A DNA stretch of 64,000 bases from Fasciola hepatica. Taxonomy: Eukaryota; Platyhelminthes; Trematoda; Plagiorchiida; Fasciolidae. The first letter of the stretch is position 1. Each line of letters opens with the position of its first letter. Positions 13,626 to 26,400 of this stretch are shown in pieces. The notes under the pieces were generated by a model that saw only the letters and a list, made by a program, of their open reading frames with translations, was not told where the DNA came from and ran no database searches. A program made the translations under genes and the position numbers. The stretch is taken from contig CANUEZ040000163.1 of the NCBI GenBank assembly GCA_948099385.1, forward strand, positions 9,634,501 through 9,698,500. The letters are read 5' to 3'.

Positions 13626-13734
13626 CGCACGGTGTGGCCACCACGCAAAATGTGGAAGGGTGATTGATGCGCCTGTCTTCAGACCAATCAGGCGGAAATC
13701 TCAGACGGACTATGGAATGTCACTTCCGTATAAT
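13626..13734 (-). repeat. Right inverted repeat of the 12-kb unit
   Basis: Reverse complement matches 12075-12184; the central 35 nt differ at one base. Confidence 0.7.
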
Positions 13735-15075
13735 GTTTAACTTGTTCCAAGACAATGCGGAAAGTAGTATAGTACACTCCTTTGTTATGTCGTCACTAGG
13801 ATCTATTCTGAATCGTCAGGAGTGTGAATGGACGCTGTTTATTGAAAAGTCTACAAATGAACCACAGCTGTTACTCCTGCTGGTTATTCGTGTCTAGACC
13901 AATCCTAACCCAACAAACGTACTACTTACTATCAGTATAAGCACTCGCAATTGTTGCCTCGTTGTTCGTCACAAATATATAATTCCCCTTTGTGAAGAAC
14001 ATAGGACGATAAATTCACCCATGAGAATGTGGAAATGTGAAGCACAAATAGAAAAATAGGTGTTCGTAAATATGGATACTTCTACCATGATGTTCTATCC
14101 ATATACCATCATTCCGTCCACCTGTTGGCTTGCCTTCTTTATAAGTGACTTATTTCAACGTTTTCGGAATGGAATCCAATAGCCCAACTAGTTTTTCTGT
14201 ACTCCCAAGTGTACTCTTTTGCCACCTCTGAAGTCGAAGGCAGAAAAAAGCGCACTCATTTATTTCTCCAACACCAGAAATAAGTCCATCATCATGATAA
14301 AATGTGAGCTGTCGTGGAATAATCATAACACATGATCCCTCAAACTGTCCTGCTTTTGATCATGTAATCAAATGTACCAACAAATGTTCACTTCCATATG
14401 ATGAACATCCTTATGTGAGGCACGATCTGATGCATCGGCAGAAAGTGAAGTAGTGAGTGAGTGATTGAATCCAGTGTAATGGTGACTGGTAGACTTTAAA
14501 ATAAAACTTATTTTTCCATAATTTATCTTGGAACTTTTGTCAGTCTTAGTAATAACACCTGATTGCTTTGAACACTAGACACAGACTTCAGCCTTTGGAT
14601 GAGTTTGACTTCAGTGAACTAGTTCAAAATTTAACTGTCTTAAATGCATGTCTCATGCATGCTGGCAACTGTCTCATCGTTGAATGAAACAGATTCTTTG
14701 CAGTTACTGAGGAAAGCGTACCCTTGGCAAGATTATGAACAACTCACAGTTGTTAAAAGTAATATATAAATGCAAATGTAATTACTGCCTGTTTTTTCCC
14801 AGCAAGTCAAAGTTCTGCTGTCAGAATTGACCTGCAACAATGTTCCCTATGCCAGAAATTAGGCAAACGGATAATGATCAATTGGTCAATTTTCACTTGG
14901 CCTGATGCACAGTATTTCGATAACAAACGACACTTAATTTTCCATTTTTTATGACAAATGGGACTTAACTTGACAGAAGATGAACGCGAAATACTTTATC
15001 GTTAGTATTCATCAGAAGTGACTAATCGGGAAAATGTGTGTCGCTTCCGTTTCTCTCGAATGCAGTACGACCGGC

Positions 15076-15258
15076 TTAGTGAACTGTTTTATTAAATACC
15101 TTTGCATCAGTGCGGTGGAAGTTCTCTGCCCCATAGCCTCGTAAGCCCACCGCATCATCAAGGAAATCCACCAACCTTATCCGGAAATTGAAGTTTATAA
15201 AGTCCTGGTTGGTCAGGCGTTGTAACAACTCGGGCGACAGTGGATTACCAGCTATCAC
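15076..15258 (-). other. Open frame directly downstream of tRNA-like head, function unknown
   Basis: Sixty-codon minus-strand frame (MIAGNPLSPELLQRL at its start) lying 75 bp beyond the tRNA-Thr-like segment on the same strand. The frame remains open upstream of the Met across part of the gap. It matches no family I recognise and may be the body of a tRNA-headed repeat or a captured exon. Codon choice looks ordinary, but the length is not significant on its own. Confidence 0.25.
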
Positions 15259-15332
15259 CGCAGCGGTAGCGGGTGACGCTTGTTGGAGCTGCGAAATTCA
15301 TTCGACAGTTTTTAGTTTCCGACTAACAGCCG

Positions 15333-15405
15333 TGATCCCAGAGAGTATTGAACTCTCGACCCCTGGTCTACTAGACCACTGCTCTAACCACTGAGCTAGA
15401 AGAGC
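15333..15405 (-). tRNA. tRNA-Thr(AGT)-like sequence, probably pseudogene or SINE head
   Basis: On the minus strand this 73-nt segment folds as a tRNA. The D stem is GCTC/GAGC, and the anticodon stem has four of five pairs with loop CTAGTAG, giving anticodon AGT (Thr) with T at position 33. The T stem is a perfect GAGAG/CTCTC with loop TTCAATA, followed by a discriminator A. The acceptor stem pairs badly (two mismatches and two wobble pairs out of seven), so a working gene is unlikely. The same strand continues without a visible T-run terminator into an open frame at 15258-15076, which suggests the tRNA part heads a longer repeat. Confidence 0.55.
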
Positions 15406-16849
15406 TGGCTTTATCTGATCATCATCTATCGCACTGTAAATTGTTTAAAACCAGACGCATTCAAATGTTTTCATTTTGTAACTGTTGTATCCGCTCTAAC
15501 CATGCACATGAACACAAACACGTACATACGCACCGCATGATAAATATATGATCTTCATCAGATACACATCACACGCCTACCCGTACACGGACACAATGCT
15601 CATGTTATTCATCCTTTAGCCCGGACAGTTTTGGATAATCAGACATCGTTACTGATCGATTAGCTTGCTTAAAGCCAAAAATTTCGCTTATGCTTGTGCG
15701 TACTTGTAATCCCGAGTGATTTCACTGGTCCTTGTGCTGCGATTGTGCGGCTTGCTCAATAAACCTGTTAGTAGATTATTTTCTATTTCTCTGAAGACAT
15801 CAACATTTGCATTTGTCTGAGCTATCATTTAGGTTACATTCACACAGATGTTCTCTGCCACACACAGGCGTGTATCATTCCTTCGATGACAATCACAGAG
15901 AGTCGGTTGTACTCCGAATGGTATTTCATTCTCAGAGGTTAAGTAACGGTAAAAACCTGCTGATTGGCGAACGAAGCTATGAATAGTTGCAGAGTAAATA
16001 AATCTAAGTGGAAGACCATTGCATATGTGGTTTGCTGCCGAGTATTCTTGATTCATTCTGTAGTAAGCCGCTGTTCATCTCTAATCATTGAGCACACATT
16101 TTCACGGAGCAAAATTAGCCCATTACTTGGTATACGTTTACGTCAAAAACCTACAGAGTCTTATTGAATAAAAGATAACAAGATGTGTATGGTTAGTATA
16201 CCATCCTTTATCATCTACGAAACTGCTAGGAGATGGCATAGCCTTACGTCATTTGTGCCCGTCGAAGTATCGTTTGTAATCCAAAGCATCGTCCTACTAT
16301 AAGTCTGGTTTCCATCATGAACAATATGGAAAAACTGAGTGGGCCGCATCATTGCTAAAACGAGTCTCATTTTTATATTCAAACATGCGTATTTCTCTTG
16401 TCAGACACATCCGGGAGAATTACAGAGTGAACGTAAAATGATTTTTAGTTGTTCTTTCATTATCAACTTTTGAACTTGAGAAAACTTACCACATTTCCGG
16501 TAATATTTGTTCGATACATTAGAGGCTGGAAACAATTTGCCTTTCCTCCAACTGAATTATGTTCGTAGTACCATTATTGAGAATCTTTTTCAAAAAACAT
16601 TTATTTTGAGGGCAGTTCATCTTCAATACACTAAAGGAAGGTTGCCGAACATGACATTTACCAACTCAGATCAGAGCCTCATCTATATATGCCAGTCCAA
16701 AGACGCACCAGATCGGTAACCAGCGCAATCATGTCCTATCCTACTGACACTTTGCTTCGTTTGATCGTGCATCGACCATCCTGAAAAACGGTTTTGTTTC
16801 CTTCGGCATTGAAATAGGGGAAAACCTTTCAGCGCAATCCCCTGGATAG

Positions 16850-16985
16850 TCTGATATTGATTTGCGCTACTCGCGGTCATGCTCTTTGAGTTCGAGTCCC
16901 ACTTCAATTTTGGTGGATGTATGCCACTGATGATTCCTGAGTAGGATGAGGTAGCTTAACACTGGTTTCGTCGATTTTATTGTTG
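16850..16985 (+). mobile_element. tRNA-headed SINE with decayed hammerhead-like segment
   Basis: A pol III B-box-like block GAGTTCGAGTCCCAC (16888-16902) is followed by TGGTGGATGTATGCCA and then CTGATGA at 16927-16933, TTCC-loop-GGAT, and GAGGT where GAAAC is expected. The order tRNA-like head, GGATxTGCxx, CTGATGA core is shared with the SINE at 26.9 kb (minus) and, without a clear head, at 31.5 kb. The altered GAAA means this copy would not be expected to self-cleave. Confidence 0.5.
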
Positions 16986-19254
16986 ATTTGAACTTTCATA
17001 CCGCAATATGAGCCACTTTACAGGCTTGAAAACCCTGTCCAGCTAGTGCCCGATACCAAGAGTCAATCGGGTTGTTGTGCTGGTTAGTGGTCCGATGTAT
17101 TTCGGGACCAGCGTGAGATTGATGATACTGCCTTTGAGAACGGATAATTATCGTGCCACCACTGACGATAAATCTCAAGAATAATTTACTGTAATACAGC
17201 AATTTGACAAGAGAGGACTTTATTGCAAAGCTATTTCAGTTAGGTGGAATACGAATTTGTCTAGCTGCAAATATATCGCACGAAAATAGGGATAAATCCG
17301 ATAACTGGTTTCAAGCTCACTTTAGAAGTTTTCTACTCAACAAAGTAACGTATCTTTCAACATTTACCATCACGTTCCTTTCCCAGACAATGCAAAGACA
17401 CGAAGCTGTGAGAAATGGCGATAGATGAGCCAACAACAATATAATAACGATCATTTACTCCCTTTGTATTACACACCGGTGGTACATTATTTCAGCAAGG
17501 GGTTACAGGCCACGGTTGCACCATCGTTCGAGCAAGAGTCAGTCAGGTCATCGATGTCATAACATCTTTACGAGACCAAGCTTTGTGCCATCGCAGTTTT
17601 GGTGTTGAAACAGATCTAGTTGACCACAAATACCAAACTACTAAGATGTATGGAGACCTTGTCGATCCATATAACACCCCGAACCGTGAGGACAACTCGG
17701 GCTTGTGATCAATTTAACATTGCCATGGTAAAGAAGTATGATAGTTGTTGTATGTTTATCCGACTGATGTGTGTACGTGTTTGCGTAAGTCAGATGATCG
17801 TGTCATTGTTTATGAACACCCCTTTCAACCGTTCTGCTATAAAAATAATCACTCTGACTGCAGTATGAAATATGTGAAAATGCGACGAAAGGAATCAGGT
17901 TATTTCGGGCAATCTGTGTTTTCAAGTGTTGTTTTCGAACAAAACCTGCCAAATGGAGCCAGTGAGATTCAGACCCGGTAGAGAACAGTATGAAGACCAA
18001 GGCCGATCCTTTGAACACGTTTCTCAAAATCACCATGTTTAAACCCCTTACTTTTCAAGATGTCTAGTTGTTCACCACTGCAGATGGTTACCCACTCCCG
18101 ATTACGCAACAGGGACAGACTAGCTCCTCCATCATGTTTGGCTTTTACATGCCTGTTCGAAAGAGCATTTTCGTTTTGGTTCAATGTCATATGTAATAAA
18201 CTGAAAATGACTCACTAAAATAATTGGTTCGGTAAATCAGTTCTTTCGAATAAGTTGTTGGTGTTTATAATTTGTACTAAATATTGTCTACATTTTGCAC
18301 CGAATCAAATGCGACTGGTATACAGTTCAGTAGACTGTGTACTCCGTTCTGTAGAAGTATACGTCTGAGTTAATCAGATGGGAGCATGCAGATGAACAGG
18401 CACTCACAGTTCACTATCGATTGTCAGTGGTGTTGCTGAGAATACAATTTTATCTCTCTCTGTCTCACCTGTTCTGTTTATGTCCTAGTCAGAACTATGG
18501 GCGGTTAGTAATCACGTAATAACAAGTGACACGGATTTCCACTTGTTTGCATGTGAAACCAACAGTCAGTTTCGTGATCACTCAACCATTCACCACAGTG
18601 ACTGAGCATTTCGGTCGCCCTTCCAGCCACGGGTTAATCTGCCCTCATACTCATGCCAGTGATGGACTGTTGGAATCTAAGCCCTGGGTTTTATTGTACA
18701 GGTTTGCTTGTCGTCTGAGAGCCGCTGACGCTGTTTTTGAAATATCACGGCTGACACTGTGGTTCGCTGTCCGCTCGATCAAATTGGCCAATTTTTACTT
18801 ATATTTAACAAAACAAAACTTGGTTGAAGGTGTATATTAACAGGCATGTGAAATACTTGAAACATTGTATGGAAGAAACAGCCCAAAGGTTTATACATTA
18901 GGTTCAATGCATTGCCCGAACAAAAATATAGACTGTTTTGACCTCATATTGAGAGGAACACCATTGGATAAATCGGTCTTGTGATAGACGCATCATGTTT
19001 CAACTCATAAAGCTAGATCGTAACGATATCACTGAGGAAGTTGCGTGGAGATCTTAACGCTGACTGTTCTCTTGCATTTATTTGTGGCACGGGACCAAAA
19101 CAGCTAGCAGTAAGAGTCGGGTGAATGTGTTTTATATAAAAAAATTTCACGATCTATGATCACGCATACAAGTTGCCATGATGCCAGTACGGAGGTATAG
19201 AGGCAAAATTGTGTGTCTCGTAAGAAGCAAAAGCTGTTGGAGTAATTCTCTTCC

Positions 19255-20534
19255 TATCTTGTGGAGGGAGCGATGGGTCCCAACATAATACTTCCGTGGT
19301 CTGTGATGGTTTGCTCATCGGAAGCTTGCAAAATCATCGCTTGTTGTGCAATTAACAGTTGTTTCTCGATGTTTTTTAAACCACCAAACACTTTTTCAGT
19401 GGGGTTGAAAAATCAGCTGCACGGTGGGAATAAAGCGAGTTGAATGTCCCGGGGCTACAACAGTGGTTTTCACCCGCCTTTACGTAATGGAATTGTCAAA
19501 TAAAATATAGCTGATGCATCCCGCTGTTTAGCACCGAATTTTGATGGGCATTTCTAAAGGAACTGAATAAATATGTGCGCATTCATTCATGAGTGACGTT
19601 CGAAGCACGTGATTCCGGTGGGAGAAAGTACGTGATAACTTCGAGATTAAAGCTTTTGTGAATAGGCAAGGGTTACTTCTTAGCGAACGCCTCTTGGTCG
19701 AGAGTACCACGTTTCATAATTAGTTTCGTCTATATGTATACGCAACACTGTACTTCTGTGTTCCCCCAACGAGGTTTCATATTTAGCGCGTTTTTGTTTG
19801 ACACCATACTTGTTTCACTCAATCGGTTTAATGATAAGCTTTCTTGCTGGATGTCCTTGACCATCAAGCAAGCGATCAATTGATGATAAAATGATCGTTA
19901 TTTCAGGATACATACTTTTTGCCCTCTTTCTTATCATGGAAAGGGTTGCTTCAGGATATTCTCCTAAGAAGGAGCAGATCTTTGCAATATGCTTATCTGA
20001 AAATTTCCTTTTGGCGAATCCACTTCTAAGACTAAATTCACGTTTTCTTGCGGTAGTGCCTCGGCGGGTCTTGATGTTTATTACTAGGTGATTCGCTGTG
20101 AGGTACAGGCTTTCACCGATCCTCTACCATCGTATCACTCGTTTCCTATCATCTTCACTGATGCTCATCCGCTTCTTCTTGTGTTTGTTGGGGTTATTCA
20201 TGGGCAGTGCTCCCACCACAGTTTCATCAACAGCTTATTCTTGCTTTGTGGTTGATCCCCATTTCTAAAGGGATGAACACTACAAATGAGCCTTCGACGG
20301 GGCAGATAATGAGCCTTCTTTACTGAATCGCATGACCCTGTCACCATAGCCATGCTGTGATTTCCGACGCTTCCAGTTTGGCCACTCGGCAATTAAGCGA
20401 ACATAGCCTTTGGTAACCGAACCTTCCGACGTATCCAAGCCGCGCAAGGTCACACCACGTGCGAGTTTCCGGTTCAAGTTAAGAGACTTGATGGCCCTGT
20501 GTGTGTCAAATGAACGACTGCGCGCACGATACAA
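19255..20534 (-). pseudogene. Decayed Tc1/IS630-like DDE transposase
   Basis: Minus-strand remnant read from 20534 towards 19255 through several stops and frameshifts. It starts with RSRSFDTHRAIKSLN, continues with a helix-turn-helix-like part (FAKRKFSDKHIAKICSFL, then SSIDRLLDGQG), and reaches HIDETNYETWYSRPRG at about 19736-19690, which fits the first catalytic Asp of a DDE_3-type nuclease. A DN motif for the second Asp survives near 19500 in another frame, and PPCS-stop-FFNPTEK at 19392-19420 supplies the third acidic residue. The family cuts and pastes Tc1-like elements. Terminal repeats were not found. Remnants of the same family lie in opposite orientation immediately to the right. Confidence 0.65.
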
Positions 20535-20699
20535 ATCTGATTTTATTCACTTTTCAAGTCACCAGCTGAATGATTGCTTAAACATCTGCGGGATTACTAA
20601 TGATGGAACCTGAGTTCATCGGAATACGCTAACAGGTGAATACAGATTCGCATCTCAAGCGGGGACCAGTCATTGATGAAGACTGAAAAAGAAATTTTG

Positions 20700-21150
20700 A
20701 ACATCTAAGGAAAGGTTAAGATTCAAATTGTTTATCCTACGCTCTTGGAACTGCCATGAAAACCAGTGTAGCTATCGCCAAACGGCACCCACTGTCTAGC
20801 CTTGAAAAATAAATTCGCAAAACGTAAATTTTTAAATGACTTTACAATGGGTCTGTGCTCATTAGTAGAGGAGAATCCCAGAATCTCTTTGAGTAGGATG
20901 AAGAAAAAGATGGAACTGTTACATTTGAATGTATCGATCACTTTGTCTTCCATTAATCGTCTTCTCGATGGTCCCGGTAACATCATGAAAAAACATACAT
21001 TCTCCCGATCGAGCGAAACAGGGTTGATGTCAAAGAGAGAAGAGCTCAATATGCAATGCGGTTACTTGTTCATGGTAGATCCGTCATACGATCCTACATA
21101 GATGAGACAAATTACATGTGAGCCATGTGTACCATGATGTTAACCTTCTT
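20700..21150 (+). pseudogene. Second transposase remnant of the same family, opposite strand
   Basis: A plus-strand frame at 20802-21101 contains NKFAKRKFLNDF, SLSRMKKKMELL and TLSSINRLLDGPG, paralogous to the minus-strand copy ending at 20534 (FAKRKF, SSIDRLLDGQG). In the next frame, 21095-21118 reads YIDETNYM followed by TGA, the same catalytic-Asp motif. The remainder of the catalytic core was not found, so this copy is truncated as well as frameshifted. The two copies lie head to head with about 270 bp between their recognisable parts. Confidence 0.6.
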
Positions 21151-23235
21151 ATTTTAAATACCACCTAGGACTCATAAAAGAGCGCCATTGGATCTTGAAC
21201 GATTACCAAAAGCTCTCAATAATTACCACTGGATCTTAAACTGCAGGGAAACCTGTAGTATGAACGCCGGCATCTACTCACCCAAAGAATATGAAAACGG
21301 TAAAATATATGTGATCGCTTAAATCGTTCATGTACTACAGTCTGATCGATTTCCCAGCTACCTGAGGGCTTTGGTTCACTTTTGGCCACGTTTCTCCTTT
21401 TATTAAAACTGCTATTGCGTAAACGACTCTTCCTTTCTTGGCCAACGTACACTTCAATCTGTGAATTTCAACTTGGATCAACTTAAGGCCAACCTAGTGT
21501 CCTGCTGAGGTAGGATTTGCTTCATCTGTCGTGAGAATCCACCTAAAAGATCACTTGGTTTTCTTCTGTATGTATTTGCTGTTTAATAGGCGCGATCTAC
21601 TGCGTGGTTGCGTCATTCTATTTCTACGACAATCAATATTACAAAGTTTCCCGTAAATTCATTCACAAAAGATGTATTTATTGGCATTTATCGTATTTTT
21701 TCTACTGATCTACTAGAGTAACCGGATTCCGTGTGCAAATTAATCCGGGAAGACACAGCCATTTTGGGTGAACACTTATCATTGAACCGAAAGAACTTCA
21801 CTGGAGTTGCAATAAAATAATAGGCTATATTTCGTTGCATACTTGTGACTCCAGACCATATTAAAGTATTCACGGTTTGTACAACAAATTTCAGGGCAAA
21901 TCTCTGTCCAGCCACTATGAGGCACTCTTCAACAGAGGACTCCGGATTTTTGTCAAGATGACTTCGAGACGTGTCTTGTTTATTCTACTTCAAGAGTCAC
22001 CTGGGAATTTTTCTTCTTTATCCTTTGTGCTGGTTGCCAATGTAGGTGTCAACGCTAAAGCTGATGAATTTCCACACAATAATGTCAGCCGGAGTTTGCC
22101 AACTGGCTATGTTCACCATTGTGCAGACCAATCTCACAGGTAAATGACCCAAGGCAAATCTTTAAGTCAGTACTCTGCACCAAGATACGGGTAAAAACAC
22201 AGCAAAAGGTGATCCATTCTCTATGCATTTGTCTACAACTTGCTTGCTGTCTACAATCAGTTATAAAACGCGCACTTATTCGACTGGAAAATTGGAATAA
22301 AATTATTGATGTTTCACATTGTTCACTTTATTTCCGTATTTGTTTTTAAGTGGTATAAACGTTTATCATATCGATGATCAAATTTTCGAGTCTCATCACT
22401 GCTAGTGATGTATTACCATCCGTTTTCACCGAACTGGCTTCCTATCAGGACACTATAAGAATGTCTATTTCAGGTTTCAAGGTTGTGGTTGTCAATAATC
22501 CATGGCACTGAAGAATGTCGTGGTGACCTTGGATTGTACTCTGGCGCAATAATACAATAAGAATATACACGTTTCTCACAGAAACGGCTTAGTACTGGCT
22601 TTGAAATATCTTTCATTTGACTTATCAAATGCTGTCAGTTTGCATGTGTTGTGTATAACTCCTAGAAGCGATGTACTGTTTTTGCGCAAGTTACTAGTCC
22701 AGATCACAGTTGGTAGTTCGATCAGGTTTACGCTCAGTGGAAATTCTGCCAGTATGATGGGTTGGTTGAGGCACGTTTTGCTTGTACTGATTTTTTTTTA
22801 CAAAACTGAAAATTCGAGTTAAATTGCATTCGCCTTCCCGTTAGGTCATACACTAAAACTCTTAAGGCACCCGACTGAATTTCATTTTTTTGTTTTTGAA
22901 AAAAAATTCGGGCTACGTAAGGGACAACGAGATCTCTAAGATTTCTTGCACACTGCAATGATTTGAAGAGTTGTCAGTAATGAATTTGAGACTTAAGAGT
23001 CTGTGTGACTCCGTCGCGAGAGCTGACAGAAGATGGAGGATGTTCACACAATCAGGAGAGTGCATCTTTCAAAGAGTCTATACAAAAGCACAAATAGTCC
23101 GAATTTGACGAAGGGCATTAAAGTTTCCTTTCAAAAGAACAGACGGATATCAGGTTGAAATCAGGAAAAATATCTTCCTAAATTGTGGTCTCACCCAATA
23201 GATATTTGTCTCATTGTCTCTGTTCCCCCGAATAG

Positions 23236-23409
23236 GCTGAGCCACATCAGAGTCATATGCGTATTCATCAATTGGAGAATGTGAGCAAAGCACTGCGATT
23301 CCTATGCGCTCAGGGTGCTCGTATAGAGAATTTGGGTGCACAAGATATCGTGGACGGAAATCCCCGATTGACTCTTGGATTGATTTGGACCATCATTTTG
23401 CACTTCCAG
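23236..23409 (+). CDS. Beta-spectrin-like exon: second half of CH1
   Basis: Fifty-eight codons in phase 0 on both sides, between acceptor ccccgaatag and donor gttagt. The product runs [16 protein letters not shown], then [18 protein letters not shown], then [10 protein letters not shown]. This is the beta-spectrin pattern MRIHCLENVDKAL, ENMGSHDIVDGN and [12 protein letters not shown] that closes CH1 and forms an actin-contact surface. Joined to the exon ending at 7091, the spacing from LSG to MRIH is 14 residues, the same as in beta-spectrins. The frame upstream meets TAG at the acceptor, so the exon cannot be extended left. Confidence 0.95.
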
Positions 23410-26400
23410 GTTAGTGACATCAGGCTTGAGAATTGAGTACTTTTTTGTGTGAAACTCCTACCAAATTTGCCATTCGAAGGAAAGAAAAATGACAAATATT
23501 GCTGATGTTCAGTATCGGGACAGCAGTAGGTATGGAATGTTCGACTGTTGAGACTGTATGGTCATCCTTCACTATAAACAACAACCCCATTTATGTCAAA
23601 TAATTATTTGGAAAAAAAGTGGTACTCATACACCCATTCTATCAGGGACTTGCAAATCAAGGAGAAACAACTTTCATTAAAATTAAATGAGAATGCGAGT
23701 GAAGAATCACTTTAGGAGACCTCAGTAGCTCATGATTGATAAAGATCCAAACGACAAATCAATAGACTACAATCATGGTGGACGTCACATGAATAAGTAA
23801 TGGCTGTCTTCAGGATGTGTGAAATGAATGTATGCAAAAAAGCATTCGGAATATCAATACAAAGATACAGTAAAAAAGAGGATGATGTTCACATAAATCC
23901 ATATATCCGGTGCTTTGACTTGTTTTATTGCTCAGTCTCTGTGAATCGTAAGCTGATGACTAGTGGGAGCATGATTGTCTCCTTTATTTGAGGTATGATT
24001 TCTCCTTTGTACAAGCAATTACTACCAACGGTCAGTAGGGTTTCATTGAGCACGATGTGGTTTAAGATCGTCAGACGAGAGCCCATGTACTTTGGAAGTT
24101 GATTGCTGTAGGATATTCAGAACTATGATGTGCTTTATGAATCATCTCCGTTCAGAGCATAAAGGCTGGAATTATGTGCTCACTTTAGATCTGAACGACT
24201 CAGCTGAAAGTTATCCAAATTGAGCAAACCGTTGAGCGATCTGCTGGTATATGAAAGCTCACTTGAGAATAAGATTATTCGGCGAGATGCATTACAGTTG
24301 GATGTGTAACCCCGTGAGAAAACTATGTACCCTAGCTAGCTCATGTACATTACGACAGAACTGAATTTTAAATGTTTGTCCCAAATACTCAAAACAATAA
24401 AAATGACATTAGATTCTAGATGATTGTTCTATCCCATTCGGGTAGACAGGAAGATTTCAAAGGTGATAGAAGCTTTTTCATTGATGGTGGTACAAATCAG
24501 ATCATGTATTTATTTTGTGGATTAGAAAACGTTTCAATTGACAGGATTTAAAGTAAACCAAGTCCTCCATCTAATCGATTATTCAGACGGTTCAGAGAAT
24601 TCCAGGAATCTCAGTTGGAAGAAACTGTCGAACTTTGTTCAAATTTAAGATACATCTGACCTGCGACGGACATTTCGCATTGATTGAACACGCATCTCTG
24701 GCTTGTAGTAATCGGATAATAGAATAAAAAAATTTAATTTACAGTATACATGTCTGTCTACCAAACTCACACCTACCAATTATATGATCTAACCGAACAT
24801 TACAACCAGTGGTCAAATTGCTACTAGTGGGAAGGAAAATAAATTGAGTAATTTGCTAACCCTCAAAACGAGTTCAAAGACGCAATTTCACTCATCCCTT
24901 GAGTGTTGAACTTCCGGCAATCATTCCGTTAGTTAGTTCTAGTTTTTGGGTTGCATGGAGGAACAAATTGATCGTTTTACTCCAGTCCAATTGTCACATT
25001 TTGGCAATTGGATTTTTCTGATAAGGCAAAGAACAGCACATTTGGAGCGATAACATTTAAGGTCTCTTACTGATAAAACCGTACGAAATCTTTTCTCTTT
25101 ATCTGAGATACCCCATTCGTATTCTAAAGAGTAATTGTTTGTCGATAGAGGGGTAGATGTTCAAACGACAGCTTCGGGCCACTTGGTATTACCAGTGGGA
25201 GACTCCCATTATCTGCAGCTCAAATGCTCTCCAAATTGTGGTTATACGTGGAAATGCATAACAGCAAATATTTAACGAAAACTCTCAGTCAGGCTTTCGG
25301 ATTTTTTAATGCATCCCGATAATAGCACGGAGTGTTTGTTTCAAAATTCGACGAAGAGGGCCACGTGTACTGCACTCACTACGGTTATTGAATAATCCCC
25401 ATGAAACAACTTCCTGTAGAGGAAAAGCAATCTGTCCAGTTTTGTTCATTTTCCACTGGTATATAACTTTTCAAACAAGAGGAAAGAAAGGCGCCTCAAC
25501 TGAGTACTCCAAAACCGTACGGAATATACAAACACGGGGATATACAGGGGTTGCAGAATAATCGGACAGGTGATAGCAATAAATCATACTGAGAATCTCT
25601 AGAATTTCCGCCCCAAGACTAACCTCAATTCAGATATTATAAGTCCTACATTTAAGCAGCTTCCTCCTAAAATTATCTTGAAACAGTTTTTCCAGTACAG
25701 GGTTGTTTCATTTTTGTACTGGATATATTTTTTGCAAAGCAAATGTTATCCTGGATGAGCAAGTGGTTCGTAGTAATCAACCGGTGACCTGGCGCGGCTC
25801 TTTTCATCCAAGTCTCAGTACCAAAACTGTTGTTTGTTTTCAAGTGAATGATAAGAGGTTGTTACTTTGTACCGACCAGCATATCTTTGTTCAGCAATTG
25901 CACTTAGGTTCCCGATTTCGTCGATTCAAATCGATACGAAATGATGTTCCTATCCGAAATAGTTGGGACCACTGTTCAGCACCCTCACTTTCAGAACCTA
26001 AATTATTGTGCTAATAATATTACAGTGAAAATCTCCATTTACATAAATTGATTGTTGCGTTGCGCTTGTTTTTCGGAAGACCAACAAATACAAATTCTAT
26101 TAGCCATAAAAGAAGAATTTTTCATTTAACAAACGATTAATTAGACAGAAAGTTATACGAATGATTATTTTGAAGTCAAAAACAAGAAAGAATTTGCTGC
26201 CAAATTAGATTTTTAGGGGTGCAAGAAAAAAACCACTTTGAGAGAAATAAAATCTACTGAGAAGGTAGCTGTAAAACTTGTTGAAGGAATCAAATTCCAC
26301 GATTCGTTGCATACACTTTTTTGTTGCACGCAAAAAGTGCTTAGATGGTTTAGCATGTTTTGCTCTATCCCACTCTCTAATACGACTGCTATGGAAGTGG

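Larger units (their letters stand above)
12075..13734. mobile_element. 1.66-kb unit with ~110-bp inverted terminal repeats
   Basis: The left arm (12075-12184) and the reverse complement of the right arm (13626-13734) align over their whole length. The best segment is 35 nt with one mismatch (12104-12138 versus 13671-13705). The block CGGAAGTGACATT (12081-12093 versus 13716-13728) and GGTGTGGCCA/TGGCCACACC near the inner ends also match. This is the layout of a DNA transposon or fold-back element. No transposase was recognised between the arms; a plus open frame at 12150-12416 starts within the left arm and has no family match. Target duplications were not identified. A non-autonomous TIR element is the simplest reading. 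Confidence 0.6.
7092..23235 (+). other. Intron 1 of spectrin-like gene (16.1 kb)
   Basis: No further spectrin coding sequence was recognised here; the exons on either side join at the same codon spacing as beta-spectrin (LSG plus 14 residues to MRIH), so none is missing. Contents supported separately: a (GT)n run at 9381, an inverted-repeat-bounded unit at 12.07-13.73 kb, a tRNA-Thr-like sequence at 15.3 kb, a SINE at 16.9 kb, and two transposase remnants at 19.25-21.15 kb. In 7.3-11.9, 13.8-15.0, 17-19.2 and 21.2-23.2 kb I see only short, non-conserved open frames. Confidence 0.8.
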
